The notes: generated by a model not told the origin, from the sequence alone. Positions 15,668-24,584 are shown, counted from the stretch's first letter. The stretch: 64,000 nt of DNA from Streptomyces sp. 1222.5 (GCF_900105245.1 NZ_FNSZ01000001.1:4340001-4404000), one strand, 5' to 3'. A program made the numbers and translations.

Positions 15668-16913
15668 CCGCGTCCGGCGTACGGCCGGGGTCGACCGAGA
15701 ACGCCGTACCGGGCGTGACGGCGATCCCGTGGGCCAGCGCGGCGGCCGTGAACGTGTCCGCCCGCCACGGGGCGGGCAGCTCCCACCAGGCGAAATAGGC
15801 CGCCGGATCGGACCGGACGGCGAACCCGGCCAGCTCCCGGGCGACCAGTCGCTGCCGGCGCCGGGCGTCCTGTCGCCTGGCCGCCACCAGTCGGTCCACG
15901 GTCCCGTCCGCGATCCACCGCACGGCCGCCTCCAGCGCGAACCCGCCCGCGCTCCACCCGCCGGACCGCACGGCACGCGCCACCGCCCCGGCGCGCCCCT
16001 CGGGTACGACGACGAAGCCGACGGTCAGCCCCGGTGCGACCCGCTTGGACAGCCCGTCGACGAGATGGACGAGATCCGGCGCGAGCGAGGCGAGCGGGGT
16101 CGCGCCGCCCGGATGCAGGAAGGACCAGATCCGGTCCTCGACCACCGGTATCCCCAACCTGTGGACGGTGTCGGCCAGTTGGGCGAGCCGTCCGGGGCTC
16201 GTGGTCAGCGAGGTCGGGTTGTGCAGGGTCGGCTGGAGGTAGAGCGCGGACAGCGGGGCGCCGCGGTGGGCCGTCGCGACGGACTCGGGCAGCGGTCCCT
16301 CCGCGTCCGTGGCGAGCGGCACGAGAGTGATGCCCAGCCGCCCCGCGATGTCCTTGACCAGCGGATACGTCAGCGCCTCCACCCCCACCCGACCGCCCGG
16401 CCGCACCAGCGAGGCGAGGGTCGCGGCGATCGCCTGCCGGGCGTTGCCGGTGAACAGGATCCGCGCGGCCGCCGACCGCAGACCCGCCTGGGCGAGCAGG
16501 GAGGCCACCGCCTCGCGGGCCGCCGGGGTGCCCGCGGCGGCGGCCGGCCGCAGCGCCTGCTCCAGCGCGTCCGGCCGCAGCAGCGGCGCGAGGGCCGCGG
16601 CCAGCAGCTCCGTCCGGCCCTCGGCGCCCGGGTAGTTGAGCTCCAGGTTCACGGGCGCGGCACCGGCCGCCTCGGCCAGAGCACGTCCCGGCTGGCCGTC
16701 CGGCTCAGTGGCCCGCACGAACGTGCCGCGGCCCACCTCGCCCACCACCAGTCCCCGGCGCACGAGTTCGGCGTACACCCGCCCCGCCGTGGAGGGCGCC
16801 ATCCCGTGCCGCCGGGCGAACGCGCGCTGCGGCGGCAGCCGTTGGCCGGGCCGCAGCCGTCCACCGGCGATCTCCTCGGCGATCCGGTCGGCGATGCGCC
16901 GGTAGTCGTCCAC
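15567..16913 (-). CDS. MocR-type GntR/aminotransferase transcriptional regulator
   Basis: The 448-residue protein joins an N-terminal winged helix of the GntR family (about 1-65: DDYRRIADRIAEEIAGGRLRPG, RRHGMAPSTAGRVYAELVRRGLVV, GRGTFVRA) to a fold-type I aminotransferase domain (about 85-435). The pyridoxal-phosphate lysine is in VDGLSKRVAPG, and YLQPTLHNPTS and VVEDRIWSFL are typical. MocR proteins sense PLP or an amine through the aminotransferase-like domain and usually act on a divergent neighbour. GTG 16913 has a GGGGGGA run just upstream. Two exact 11-bp direct repeats lie in the divergent promoter region to the alpha/beta hydrolase (17003), the likely operator. Confidence 0.9.
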   Translation of the reverse strand: MDDYRRIADRIAEEIAGGRLRPGQRLPPQRAFARRHGMAPSTAGRVYAELVRRGLVVGEVGRGTFVRATEPDGQPGRALAEAAGAAPVNLELNYPGAEGRTELLAAALAPLLRPDALEQALRPAAAAGTPAAREAVASLLAQAGLRSAAARILFTGNARQAIAATLASLVRPGGRVGVEALTYPLVKDIAGRLGITLVPLATDAEGPLPESVATAHRGAPLSALYLQPTLHNPTSLTTSPGRLAQLADTVHRLGIPVVEDRIWSFLHPGGATPLASLAPDLVHLVDGLSKRVAPGLTVGFVVVPEGRAGAVARAVRSGGWSAGGFALEAAVRWIADGTVDRLVAARRQDARRRQRLVARELAGFAVRSDPAAYFAWWELPAPWRADTFTAAALAHGIAVTPGTAFSVDPGRTPDAVRLGLASASEPELTRALATLAGVARRGPEGGTG

Positions 16914-16942
16914 ACGTCCCCCTGTCCGTACCGGTGCCGGCG

Positions 16943-16995
16943 ATTGCACCGAGAGCAAAGATCTTATTGCACCGAGCAGTTGAGGCACCTAGGGT
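16943..16995 (+). promoter_or_regulatory. MocR operator (two direct repeats) and hydrolase promoter
   Basis: ATTGCACCGAG occurs at 16943-16953 and 16966-16976, 23 bp start to start. The second copy contains TTGCAC (16967-16972), which is exactly 17 bp from TAGGGT (16990-16995), a good -35/-10 pair whose start point would be the A of the ATG at 17003. MocR regulators are known to bind paired direct repeats in divergent promoters. Confidence 0.7.
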
Positions 16996-17002
16996 CGATC
17001 AC

Positions 17003-17785
17003 ATGCCTCCCTTCCTCGCGTACGAGGACAAAGACCCCGGCGTGACGAACCGGGTACCCCTCGTCCTCGTCCACGGCCACCCCTTCGACCGCACGATGTG
17101 GCACCCGCAACTCGCGGAGTTCGCCACCGGCCGCCGGGTGATCGCCCCCGACCTGCGCGGCTACGGCGCCTCCCCGGTGACCCCCGGCACGGTCCCGCTC
17201 TCCCGCCACGCCCAGGACCTCGCCGACCTCCTGGACCTGCTGCGCGTGGACACCTTCGTCCTCGCCGGGCTGTCCATGGGCGGCCAGATCGCCATGGAGT
17301 GCCACGCCCGCTTCGGCGACCGGATCCGCGGCCTGGTCCTCGCCGACACCTTCCCCGACGCGGAGACCCCCGAGGGCAGGCGGAACCGCGCGGCGACGGC
17401 CGAGCGGCTGCTGGCCGAAGGCATGCGCGGCTACGCCGACGAGGTCCTGGAGAAGATGGTCGCGCCCTACGCGCACCCCGACGTCAAGGCCCATGTGCAC
17501 CGCATGATGGCGGCCACCCCGCCCGAGGGTGCGGCGGCCGCCCTGCGCGGCCGCGCCGCACGCCCGGACTACCGGGACCTGCTGACCGGGGTGCGCGTGC
17601 CCGCGCTGGTCGTGGTCGGCGCCGACGACACCTACACCCCCGTCTCCGACGCCGAGGCCATGCACGCCGCCCTGCCCGACTCCGTCCTGCACGTCGTCGA
17701 GGGCGCCGCCCACCTGCCCAATCTGGAGCGGCCCGAGGAGTTCAACCGGGTCCTCGGGGACTTCCTGGCGCGCCTGGACGGGTGA
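17003..17785 (+). CDS. alpha/beta hydrolase
   Basis: The 260-residue enzyme has the classic fold landmarks: oxyanion motif VHGHPFDRTMW (23-33), nucleophile elbow GLSMGG with Ser91, a likely acid Asp in VVGADDTYTPVSDA and the catalytic His in EGAAHLPNLERPEEF. No signal peptide. ATG 17003 follows TAGGGT by 7 nt without a Shine-Dalgarno, i.e. a leaderless message. Divergence from a MocR regulator with operator repeats over its -35 suggests expression is controlled by an amine or PLP-derived ligand; the ester or lactone substrate is unknown. The EEP-family gene follows after 16 bp but appears to have its own -10. Confidence 0.88.
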   Translation: MPPFLAYEDKDPGVTNRVPLVLVHGHPFDRTMWHPQLAEFATGRRVIAPDLRGYGASPVTPGTVPLSRHAQDLADLLDLLRVDTFVLAGLSMGGQIAMECHARFGDRIRGLVLADTFPDAETPEGRRNRAATAERLLAEGMRGYADEVLEKMVAPYAHPDVKAHVHRMMAATPPEGAAAALRGRAARPDYRDLLTGVRVPALVVVGADDTYTPVSDAEAMHAALPDSVLHVVEGAAHLPNLERPEEFNRVLGDFLARLDG

Positions 17786-17788
17786 TCG

Positions 17789-17794
17789 TAGGCT
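17789..17794 (+). promoter_or_regulatory. -10 of leaderless EEP-family gene
   Basis: TAGGCT ends 7 nt before the GTG at 17802, immediately after the stop of the hydrolase; no Shine-Dalgarno is seen. Confidence 0.45.
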
Positions 17795-17801
17795 CACCGT
17801 C

Positions 17802-18758
17802 GTGACCCGACGCCCCGGACGCAGGCCCGGCGCCTGGTGCGCCGGACTGCTGCTGGCCGGCGTGAGCGCGGTCGTCGGCTGCCGCGTGGCCGACACGGAC
17901 GGCGTCACGCCCGTGCCCCAGCTCCTCGCCTTCCTGCCCTGGCTGCTGCTGCCCACCGGCTTCGCCCTGCTCTGCGCGCTGCTCGCGCGCTGGTGGACGG
18001 GCCTGGTCTGGGGGATCGCCGTCCTCGGCCTGTTCGCCTGGTACCTGGAGCCGTACGGCCGCACCGCCGAACCCGCCGGACCGCCCCTCGCCGCGTTCCG
18101 CGTGCTCACCTCGAACGTCGAGTTCGGGCGCGGCACCCCCGCGCTCGTCCCGGTCATCCGCGACCGGCGGCCGGACGTGGTGTTCGTGCAGGAGTGCGCG
18201 TACCGGTGCCAGGCCACGCTGGAGGCCGCATTCGCGGACACCTACCCGCACCGGCGGGCGGTGCGCGCGGCCGGCTCCCACGGCTCGCTGATCCTCAGCC
18301 GCTTCCCGCTCACCCCGGCCGCCGGCGTCGAGGGCACCATGGGCATGCCCGGCGCCGTCGCCGACGTGCGCGGTCACGCCGTACGCCTCCAGCTCGCCCA
18401 CCCCATGCCCCCGCTGCCGCGGCAGCTCGGCCGGTGGCGCGGCGAACTCGGCGGGCTCCGCGCCTTCGCGGCCACCGGCAAGGACATCCCCACCGTCCTC
18501 GCCGGCGACTTCAACGCCTCCCAGGACCACGCGGCCTTCCGCCGCATCCTGGACACCGGCCTGGGCGACGCGGCCCGCCTCGACGGCCACGACCGCACAC
18601 CCAGCTGGCCCTCGCGCACCGCCTCCGTCATCGGCGCCCAGATCGACCACGTCCTGGTCTCCCGGGACTTCGCCGCGACCGGCGCCCGCTTCCTGCGCGT
18701 CACCGGCACCGACCACCGCGCCCTCGTCGTCGATCTCACGCTCCACCAGGGCCGATGA
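17802..18758 (+). CDS. membrane-anchored endonuclease/exonuclease/phosphatase family protein
   Basis: The 318-residue protein has three N-terminal hydrophobic segments (WCAGLLLAGVSAVVGC, LLAFLPWLLLPTGFALLCALLA, LVWGIAVLGLFAWYL) to about residue 82, followed by an EEP domain (about 95-315). Visible motifs are VLTSNVEFG (metal-binding Asn), VVFVQECAY (Glu), HGSLILSRFPL, VLAGDFNASQDH (Asp/Asn pair) and the terminal GTDHRALVVDL with the catalytic Asp-His. Members hydrolyse phosphodiesters or phosphomonoesters, here probably facing outside the membrane. Substrate unknown. GTG 17802 is chosen as a leaderless start after TAGGCT. Confidence 0.87.
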   Translation: MTRRPGRRPGAWCAGLLLAGVSAVVGCRVADTDGVTPVPQLLAFLPWLLLPTGFALLCALLARWWTGLVWGIAVLGLFAWYLEPYGRTAEPAGPPLAAFRVLTSNVEFGRGTPALVPVIRDRRPDVVFVQECAYRCQATLEAAFADTYPHRRAVRAAGSHGSLILSRFPLTPAAGVEGTMGMPGAVADVRGHAVRLQLAHPMPPLPRQLGRWRGELGGLRAFAATGKDIPTVLAGDFNASQDHAAFRRILDTGLGDAARLDGHDRTPSWPSRTASVIGAQIDHVLVSRDFAATGARFLRVTGTDHRALVVDLTLHQGR

Positions 18759-18791
18759 GCCGCGGCGCCCCGCCCACCGGGACGCGGTCGC

Positions 18792-18797
18792 CATAAT
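18792..18797 (+). promoter_or_regulatory. -10 of leaderless FUSC gene
   Basis: CATAAT ends 6 nt before the ATG at 18804. The in-frame GTG at 18798 directly abuts this hexamer and is therefore a less likely start. Confidence 0.45.
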
Positions 18798-18803
18798 GTG
18801 CGC

Positions 18804-20747
18804 ATGTCCCGAGAGTTCCCGATCGGCCTCACCCCTCCCGACTGGCTGGTCCGGAACCTCCAACCCCAGCAGGCCCCCGTCAACCGCGCCGCCGTCGCCC
18901 GCGCCGCACTCGCCATGGCCCTCCCCCTGGCGGCCGGCCTCGCCGCCGGCCGCCCGGAGTACGGCGCCCTCGCCTCCATGGGCGCCCTGTCCGGCGTGAT
19001 CGGCGACACCGCCGACGCCTACCGCATGCGCATCCTCAACATCGCCGTACCGCAGCTCTTCGGCGCGGTGGGCGTCACCCTGGGCACGCTGGTGTACGGG
19101 CACGGCTGGTACGCGGTGGCCGTCGTCACCGCGGTCGCCCTGGTGTCCGGCATGATCTCGACGATCGGCGCGGTCGCCTCGGTCTCCGGCCTGCTGCTCC
19201 TGCTGAACTGCGTGGTGGGCGCCGGCCTCCCGCTGCCCTCCCCCTGGTGGCTGGCCCCGGTCCTGATGACCGGCGGCGGCCTCCTGGTCCTGCTGCTCGC
19301 CCTGCTGGCCTGGCCATTGCGCTCGGGCGTGCCCGAACGGGCGGCGGTCGCCGACACCTACCGCACGACGGCGGCCCTCCTCGCCGCCTCCGGCACGGAC
19401 CGCACCGAGGAGTACGACGAGGCCCGCCGCGCCGTCACCCAGTCCCTCAACCAGTCCTACGACCTGATCCTGGCCCGGCGCGCCCGCCATCACGGCCGCA
19501 GCCCCGAACTGACCCGGATGCTGGCCCAGTTGAACGCGATCACCCCGGTGATCGAGGCGGCTCCCGCGGCCCACCTGGCGGGCCGGCCCCTCCCGCCGGA
19601 GACCGCGCGGGCGCTGCACCACCTGGCCCACGCCGTCGAGACGGGCCACACCGGCCCGACAGCCCTCGCCCTCCCGGTCCCGACCACCGAGACCGGTCGG
19701 GCGGTGGACCACGCCCTGCGCCACGCGGCCGACGTCGTGGCCGTGCCCGACGTCGACCCCCGCGGCATCGACGACCGCCTCGGCCGCCCCGCTGCCCTAG
19801 GCATCCGCGCGGCCCGCGCCGCCCGCAACGTCGTCCTGTCGGCGAACTCCTGGCGCTACGGCCTGCGCCTCGCGCTGTGCATCGGCATCGCGCAGTCCCT
19901 CGTCTCCCTGGTCCCCGTCGCCCGCTCCTACTGGGTCGCCCTCACCATCACCTTCGTCCTCAAGCCGGACTTCGGCTCGGTCTTCTCCCGCGCCCTGCTG
20001 CGCGCCGTCGGCACGGTGGCCGGCCTGGTCGTCGCGGCGGTCGTCCTGGCGGCGGTGCCCGAGGGCTGGGGGGACGTCGCGGTCATGCTCGTCCTGGCGC
20101 CGCTGATCCCGGCGCTGACCCCGCGCGGTTACGGCTACCAGACGGCCGCCATCACCCCGGCGATCCTGCTGCTCTCCGACATCCTCAACCACCAGGGGAC
20201 GGCCCTGCTGCTCCCTAGGCTCGCCGACTCGCTCCTCGGCTGCGCCATCGCGCTCGTCGCCGGCTACCTCCTGTGGCCGGAGAGCTGGCACACCCGCGTC
20301 GGCGACCGACTCGCGGACGCGGTCGCGGACACGGCGGCCTACGTGGAGGGGGCGTTCGGCACGGACACCGAGCCGGCCGCCCGGGCCCGGATGCGCCGCC
20401 GCCTCTACCGTGACCTGTCCGTCGTCCGCACCGAGTTCCAGCGGGCCCTGACCGAGCCCCCGCCGACCGGGCGGCGCGCCGCCGCGTGGTGGCCCCTGGT
20501 CGTCGCCGTCGAACGGATCGTGGACGCGACGACGGCGGCCCGCGTCCGCGTCCGGCACGGGGCCGCGGCGCCGTCCACGACCGAGATCGCCCAGGTCACC
20601 CTGCAACTGCGGGAGCTTTCGAAGGGCGTTCGGAACGCGGAGACACTGGTCGCCGTCCGCACGGATCTCACCGGCCCCGCCGGCAGTGTCCTGGAGCCTC
20701 TGCGGCAGGAAATCGCGGCGGCACGGTCGATCGCGTCCCCCCACTGA
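18804..20747 (+). CDS. FUSC family membrane protein (aromatic acid exporter-like)
   Basis: The 647-residue protein has two homologous membrane halves, each of about five to six spans (residues about 28-170 and 345-495), flanking a soluble helical region with ETARALHHLAHAVE, and a cytosolic C-terminal helical domain. This matches the fusaric-acid-resistance/YccC/ArAE exporter group, thought to extrude aromatic acids or other weak acids. The conserved FUSC signature region is SYWVALTITFVLKPDFGSVFSRALLRAVGT. ATG 18804 is preferred over GTG 18798 on promoter geometry. No partner membrane-fusion protein is nearby. Confidence 0.87.
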   Translation: MSREFPIGLTPPDWLVRNLQPQQAPVNRAAVARAALAMALPLAAGLAAGRPEYGALASMGALSGVIGDTADAYRMRILNIAVPQLFGAVGVTLGTLVYGHGWYAVAVVTAVALVSGMISTIGAVASVSGLLLLLNCVVGAGLPLPSPWWLAPVLMTGGGLLVLLLALLAWPLRSGVPERAAVADTYRTTAALLAASGTDRTEEYDEARRAVTQSLNQSYDLILARRARHHGRSPELTRMLAQLNAITPVIEAAPAAHLAGRPLPPETARALHHLAHAVETGHTGPTALALPVPTTETGRAVDHALRHAADVVAVPDVDPRGIDDRLGRPAALGIRAARAARNVVLSANSWRYGLRLALCIGIAQSLVSLVPVARSYWVALTITFVLKPDFGSVFSRALLRAVGTVAGLVVAAVVLAAVPEGWGDVAVMLVLAPLIPALTPRGYGYQTAAITPAILLLSDILNHQGTALLLPRLADSLLGCAIALVAGYLLWPESWHTRVGDRLADAVADTAAYVEGAFGTDTEPAARARMRRRLYRDLSVVRTEFQRALTEPPPTGRRAAAWWPLVVAVERIVDATTAARVRVRHGAAAPSTTEIAQVTLQLRELSKGVRNAETLVAVRTDLTGPAGSVLEPLRQEIAAARSIASPH

Positions 20748-20818
20748 GCGCTTCGCTAACCTTACGTGTCCGTCCTGGCCAGCGATCGACGGTTCAACTC
20801 ACGCGAAGGGTTGCGAAC

Positions 20819-22663
20819 ATGGGCATTCTCACTCTCCTGCGGAACGCATTCGGCCGCTCACGCAAGGCACGAGCCACCGAGGCGGAGGGTGCGGAGCGAC
20901 TTCCCACGCAGCCCCCGGCCACGGAGAGCCCGGCCGCGGAGCACACCGAGTCCGCCGCACCCGAGGCCGAGGCGACGGCCCCGGCACCGACCCCCGGGCC
21001 CGCCGCGGCCCCCTCGGAGACCCCCGAGATCCCCGAGCCCCGCCAGGCGGCCGACGCCACGCAGCACGACCTGGTGGCAGCGGCCTTCAACAACGTCCGG
21101 GTCCCCCGCCCCGCCGACCCCACGGACCAAGCCCCGCCCCACCCGGAGAACCCGCAGCCCGATCCGAAGGCGGAAGCCACGACGCCCGCCGAGGCGAAGC
21201 CCGAGGCAGAGACGTCGGCCGCGGCGCCGACCGAGGCGGAGACCAAGGCGGAGCCCGAGGCGAAGCCCGACACCGAGACGTCGGCCGCGGCGCCGACCGA
21301 GGCGGAGACCAAGGCGGAGCCCGAGGCGAAGCCCGACACCGAGACGTCGGCCGCGGCGCCGACCGAGGCGGAGCCCGAGGCAGAGGCCACGGCCGAGCCC
21401 GAGACGGAGGCCCCGGCCGAGGCCGAGGCGAAGGTCGAGGCGGAGCTCGCCGCTGCGGCTGAGGAAACGGCTCCGAGCGACGAAGAGCCTGAGACCAAGG
21501 CCGAGGCCGCGGCGGAGCCGACGGCGGCCACCCCGGCGGCAGCCGAGACCGAGGTCGAGGCCGCGACCGAGCCGACGGCGGAAGCAGAGGCTGCGACAGA
21601 GGCAAAGGCGGAGGCTGCGGAAGCTGCCGAGGCCGAGGCGGCAGCCGAACCGAAGAGCAAGCCCGAGACCAAGGCGAAGCGCACGGTCAAGGCGAAGCCC
21701 GCGGCCACGGCGCAGGCGGCCACCCCGGCGGAGGCGAAGCCCACGGTCGAGGAAGCTGCCGAGGCCAAGGCGGTAGCCGAGCCGAAGGCGAAGCCGAAGG
21801 CGAAGCCGAAGCCCGCCGCCGAGGCGGAGCCCGAGGTCGAGGTCGCGGAGCCGGCGGCCGCCGACGGCGAGATCGCCCCACAGGAGGCACCCGCGGCCGA
21901 CGACGAGAGCCGCACGGGTGGTGCGGGTGGGAACACGGACGCCGAAGGCGAAGCCGAGGCGACCCCGGCACCGGCATCAGCTCCCGCACCGCAGGTGACC
22001 GCCACCCCCCTCGCCAAGGTCAGGTCCACCGCCCCCGCCCTGGCCACCGCCTACAAGGCCGCCACCACCACCCTCAAGAAGACCGACCTCACCGGCACCC
22101 GAGCGAAGCTCTACCTCGTGCTGGACCGCTCGGCGAGCATGCGCCCGTACTACAAGGACGGCTCGGCCCAGGCCCTCGCCGACCAGACCCTCGCCCTCGC
22201 CGCCCACCTGGACCCCGCGTCCACGGTCCACGTCGTCTTCTTCTCCACGGAGGTGGACGGCACCACCGACCTCACCCTCACCCCCGGGCACGAGACGAAG
22301 ATCGACGACACCCACGCCGGCCTCGGCCGCATGGGCCGTACCAGCTACCACGCCGCCGTCGAGGCCGTACTCACCCACTACGAGAAGAACGAGACCCCCG
22401 GCACCCCCGCCCTCGTCGTGTTCCAGACCGACGGCGCCCCGGACGCCAAGACCCCGGCCACCCAGTCCCTCACCGAGGCCGCGGAGAAGCACCCCACCGT
22501 GTTCTTCTCCTTCGTCGCCTTCGGTGAGCACGACAACAAGGCCTTCGACTACCTCCGCAGGCTGAAGACCGGCAACACGTCCTTCTTCCACGCCGGCCCC
22601 ACCCCCCGCGAGCTCACCGACGGGGAGCTCTACGAGGGCGTACTCGCCGACTGGCGTCCGTGA
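20819..22663 (+). CDS. VWA domain protein with long Ala/Glu/Lys-rich repeat region
   Basis: The 614-residue product has an amphipathic basic N-terminus (GILTLLRNAFGRSRKAR), a disordered Ala/Glu/Pro/Lys-rich region (about 20-390) and a C-terminal von Willebrand A domain (about 420-610). The MIDAS residues are visible: LDRSAS, the Thr in MGRTSYH and FQTDGAP. Segment 131-185 contains a 22-residue repeat encoded by a 66-bp tandem DNA repeat. The VWA resembles the TerY/YegL-like class seen with tellurium-resistance (Ter) genes, though no ter gene is nearby. ATG 20819 has GAAGGG upstream. The disordered arm plus basic amphipathic end suggests a membrane or nucleic-acid tethered metal-dependent adaptor (inference). 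Confidence 0.85.
   Translation: MGILTLLRNAFGRSRKARATEAEGAERLPTQPPATESPAAEHTESAAPEAEATAPAPTPGPAAAPSETPEIPEPRQAADATQHDLVAAAFNNVRVPRPADPTDQAPPHPENPQPDPKAEATTPAEAKPEAETSAAAPTEAETKAEPEAKPDTETSAAAPTEAETKAEPEAKPDTETSAAAPTEAEPEAEATAEPETEAPAEAEAKVEAELAAAAEETAPSDEEPETKAEAAAEPTAATPAAAETEVEAATEPTAEAEAATEAKAEAAEAAEAEAAAEPKSKPETKAKRTVKAKPAATAQAATPAEAKPTVEEAAEAKAVAEPKAKPKAKPKPAAEAEPEVEVAEPAAADGEIAPQEAPAADDESRTGGAGGNTDAEGEAEATPAPASAPAPQVTATPLAKVRSTAPALATAYKAATTTLKKTDLTGTRAKLYLVLDRSASMRPYYKDGSAQALADQTLALAAHLDPASTVHVVFFSTEVDGTTDLTLTPGHETKIDDTHAGLGRMGRTSYHAAVEAVLTHYEKNETPGTPALVVFQTDGAPDAKTPATQSLTEAAEKHPTVFFSFVAFGEHDNKAFDYLRRLKTGNTSFFHAGPTPRELTDGELYEGVLADWRP
21209..21373 (+). repeat. 66-bp tandem repeat inside the VWA gene
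   Basis: Two identical 66-bp units (21209-21274, 21275-21340) plus a half unit (21341-21373) encode ETSAAAPTEAETKAEPEAKP followed by DT. The units are identical at the nucleotide level, indicating recent duplication or gene conversion and probable copy-number variation between strains. Confidence 0.85.
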
Positions 22664-22691
22664 CGCACGGCCGCACCGGCTGACGGTCACC

Positions 22692-22734
22692 GGGCCGCCC
22701 CTTCCCACCCTGCAAAACGGGAAGCGGGCGGCCC
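22692..22734 (+). terminator. terminator after VWA gene
   Basis: GGGCCGCCC-CTTCCC pairs with GGGAAG-C-GGGCGGCCC (one bulge) around a 12-nt loop, 28 nt after the stop. Confidence 0.75.
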
Positions 22735-22793
22735 ACCCGTCTCGGCTACCATTTCAAGGTTCGTAAAACAACCCGACCTGGGAGCAGCCCGCG

Positions 22794-24509
22794 ATGGCTC
22801 GACACCTCATCACCAGCGCCCTTCCGTACATCAACGGGATCAAGCACCTGGGCAACATGGTGGGGTCCATGCTCCCGGCGGACGTGTACTCCCGCTATCT
22901 GCGCCAGCGCGGCCACGACGTGCTGTACATCTGCGCCACCGACGAGCACGGCACCCCGGCCGAGCTGGCCGCCAAGGAGCGGGGCCTGCCGGTGGACGAG
23001 TTCTGCGCCCAGGCGCACGACGCGCAGAAGGCGGTCTACGACGGCTTCGCGCTGGCCTTCGACTACTTCGGCCGCAGCTCCTCCGCGGAGAACCGGGACA
23101 TCACCCAGCACTTCGCCCGCCGCCTCAACGAGAACGGCTTCATCGAGGAGCGGGCGATCCGCCAGGTGTACAGCCCGGCCGACGGCCGCTTCCTGCCGGA
23201 CCGCTACGTCGAGGGCACCTGCCCGCACTGCGGCTACGACAAGGCCCGTGGCGACCAGTGCGAGAACTGCACCCGCGTCCTGGACCCGACCGACCTGATC
23301 AACCCGCGCTCGGCGATCTCCGGCTCCACGGACCTGGAGGTCCGCGAGACCAAGCACCTCTTCCTGCTCCAGTCGAAGCTGCAGCACGAGGTCGAGGAGT
23401 GGGTGGCCCGGCACGAGGACGACTGGCCGCAGCTCGCCTCCTCCATCGCCCGCAAGTGGCTGAACGAGGGCCTGCACGACCGGGCGATCACCCGTGACCT
23501 GGACTGGGGCGTACCGGTCCCCGCGGACACCTGGCCGGAGCTGGCGGCCGAGGGCAAGGTCTTCTACGTCTGGTTCGACGCCCCGATCGAGTACATCGGC
23601 GCGACGAAGGAGTGGGCGGACCAGGACCCGGAGAACCGCGACTGGAAGTCGTGGTGGTACGACGTCGACACCGACGTCCGCTACACGGAGTTCATGGCCA
23701 AGGACAACGTCCCCTTCCACACCGTGATGTTCCCGGCCACCGAGCTGGGCGTGCGCGAGCCGTGGAAGAAGGTCGACTACGTCAAGGCCTTCAACTGGCT
23801 GACGTACTACGGCGGCAAGTTCTCCACCTCGCAGAAGCGGGGCGTCTTCACCGACCAGGCCCTGGACATCCTGCCCGCGGACTACTGGCGGTACTTCCTG
23901 ATCGCCAACGCCCCGGAGTCGGACGACTCGTCCTTCACCTGGGAGCACTTCACCGCCACGGTGAACAAGGACCTGGCCGACACCCTCGGCAACTTCGTCA
24001 ACCGGGTGCTGTCCTTCTCCCGCAAGCGCTTCGGCGACGACGTCCCGGCGGGCGGCGCACCGGGCGAGGCGGAGGCGAAGCTGGGTGAGGAGATCGCGAA
24101 GCTCCTCGCCGAGTACGAGTCGCACATGGAGTCCCTCCAGTTCCGCAAGGCCGCCGCCGCCCTGCGTGCCCTGTGGTCGGCCGGCAACTCCTACCTGGAG
24201 GAGAAGGCCCCCTGGCTGGAGATCAAGACCGACAAGGACGGCGCGGCCCTCACCCTGCGCACCGCCATGAACCTGATCCATCTCTACGCGGTGGTCTCCG
24301 AGCCGTTCATCCCGGCCACCTCGGCGGCGATGCGCGGCGCCTTCGCGCTGACGGACGACACCGCGACCTGGGTCAGCGCCGACGAGGCGAAGTCCCTGGC
24401 CGCGGTCCCGGCCGGCACCCCGTTCACGGTCCCGCCGGTGCTGTTCGCCAAGCTCACCGAGGAGGACCTGGCGACGTACAAGGAGCGCTTCGGCGGCGAG
24501 GAAGGCTGA
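22794..24509 (+). CDS. metG: methionyl-tRNA synthetase
   Basis: Class I aminoacyl-tRNA synthetase charging tRNA-Met. The 571-residue protein has the HIGH-equivalent PYINGIKHLGN (residues about 10-20), a zinc knuckle with four cysteines in GTCPHCGYDKARGDQCENC (about 141-160), the KMSKS-equivalent KFSTSQ in GGKFSTSQKRGVF, and the anticodon-binding helical domain ending near residue 540. It lacks the C-terminal dimerisation tRNA-binding extension seen in E. coli-type enzymes. ATG 22794 has GGGAG 10 nt upstream. It is a single-gene unit between two strong hairpins. Confidence 0.97.
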   Translation: MARHLITSALPYINGIKHLGNMVGSMLPADVYSRYLRQRGHDVLYICATDEHGTPAELAAKERGLPVDEFCAQAHDAQKAVYDGFALAFDYFGRSSSAENRDITQHFARRLNENGFIEERAIRQVYSPADGRFLPDRYVEGTCPHCGYDKARGDQCENCTRVLDPTDLINPRSAISGSTDLEVRETKHLFLLQSKLQHEVEEWVARHEDDWPQLASSIARKWLNEGLHDRAITRDLDWGVPVPADTWPELAAEGKVFYVWFDAPIEYIGATKEWADQDPENRDWKSWWYDVDTDVRYTEFMAKDNVPFHTVMFPATELGVREPWKKVDYVKAFNWLTYYGGKFSTSQKRGVFTDQALDILPADYWRYFLIANAPESDDSSFTWEHFTATVNKDLADTLGNFVNRVLSFSRKRFGDDVPAGGAPGEAEAKLGEEIAKLLAEYESHMESLQFRKAAAALRALWSAGNSYLEEKAPWLEIKTDKDGAALTLRTAMNLIHLYAVVSEPFIPATSAAMRGAFALTDDTATWVSADEAKSLAAVPAGTPFTVPPVLFAKLTEEDLATYKERFGGEEG

Positions 24510-24524
24510 CCCCCGACGACGTGA

Positions 24525-24563
24525 CGTGCTCGCCCGCCGGCCGACGCCGGCGCGGCGAGCACG
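24525..24563. terminator. hairpin between convergent metG and DoxX genes
   Basis: CGTGCTCGCC pairs perfectly with GGCGAGCACG, extended by an inner GCCGGC/GCCGGC pairing. It lies 16 nt past the metG stop and 22 nt past the DoxX stop, so it can serve both. Confidence 0.8.
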
Positions 24564-24584
24564 CGCGTTCCGCGGCCGGCCCGT

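Noticed and set aside
21209..21373. Regular repeats considered as a CRISPR array
   Set aside because: The units are adjacent without spacers, in frame, and encode the Ala/Glu-rich arm of the VWA protein.
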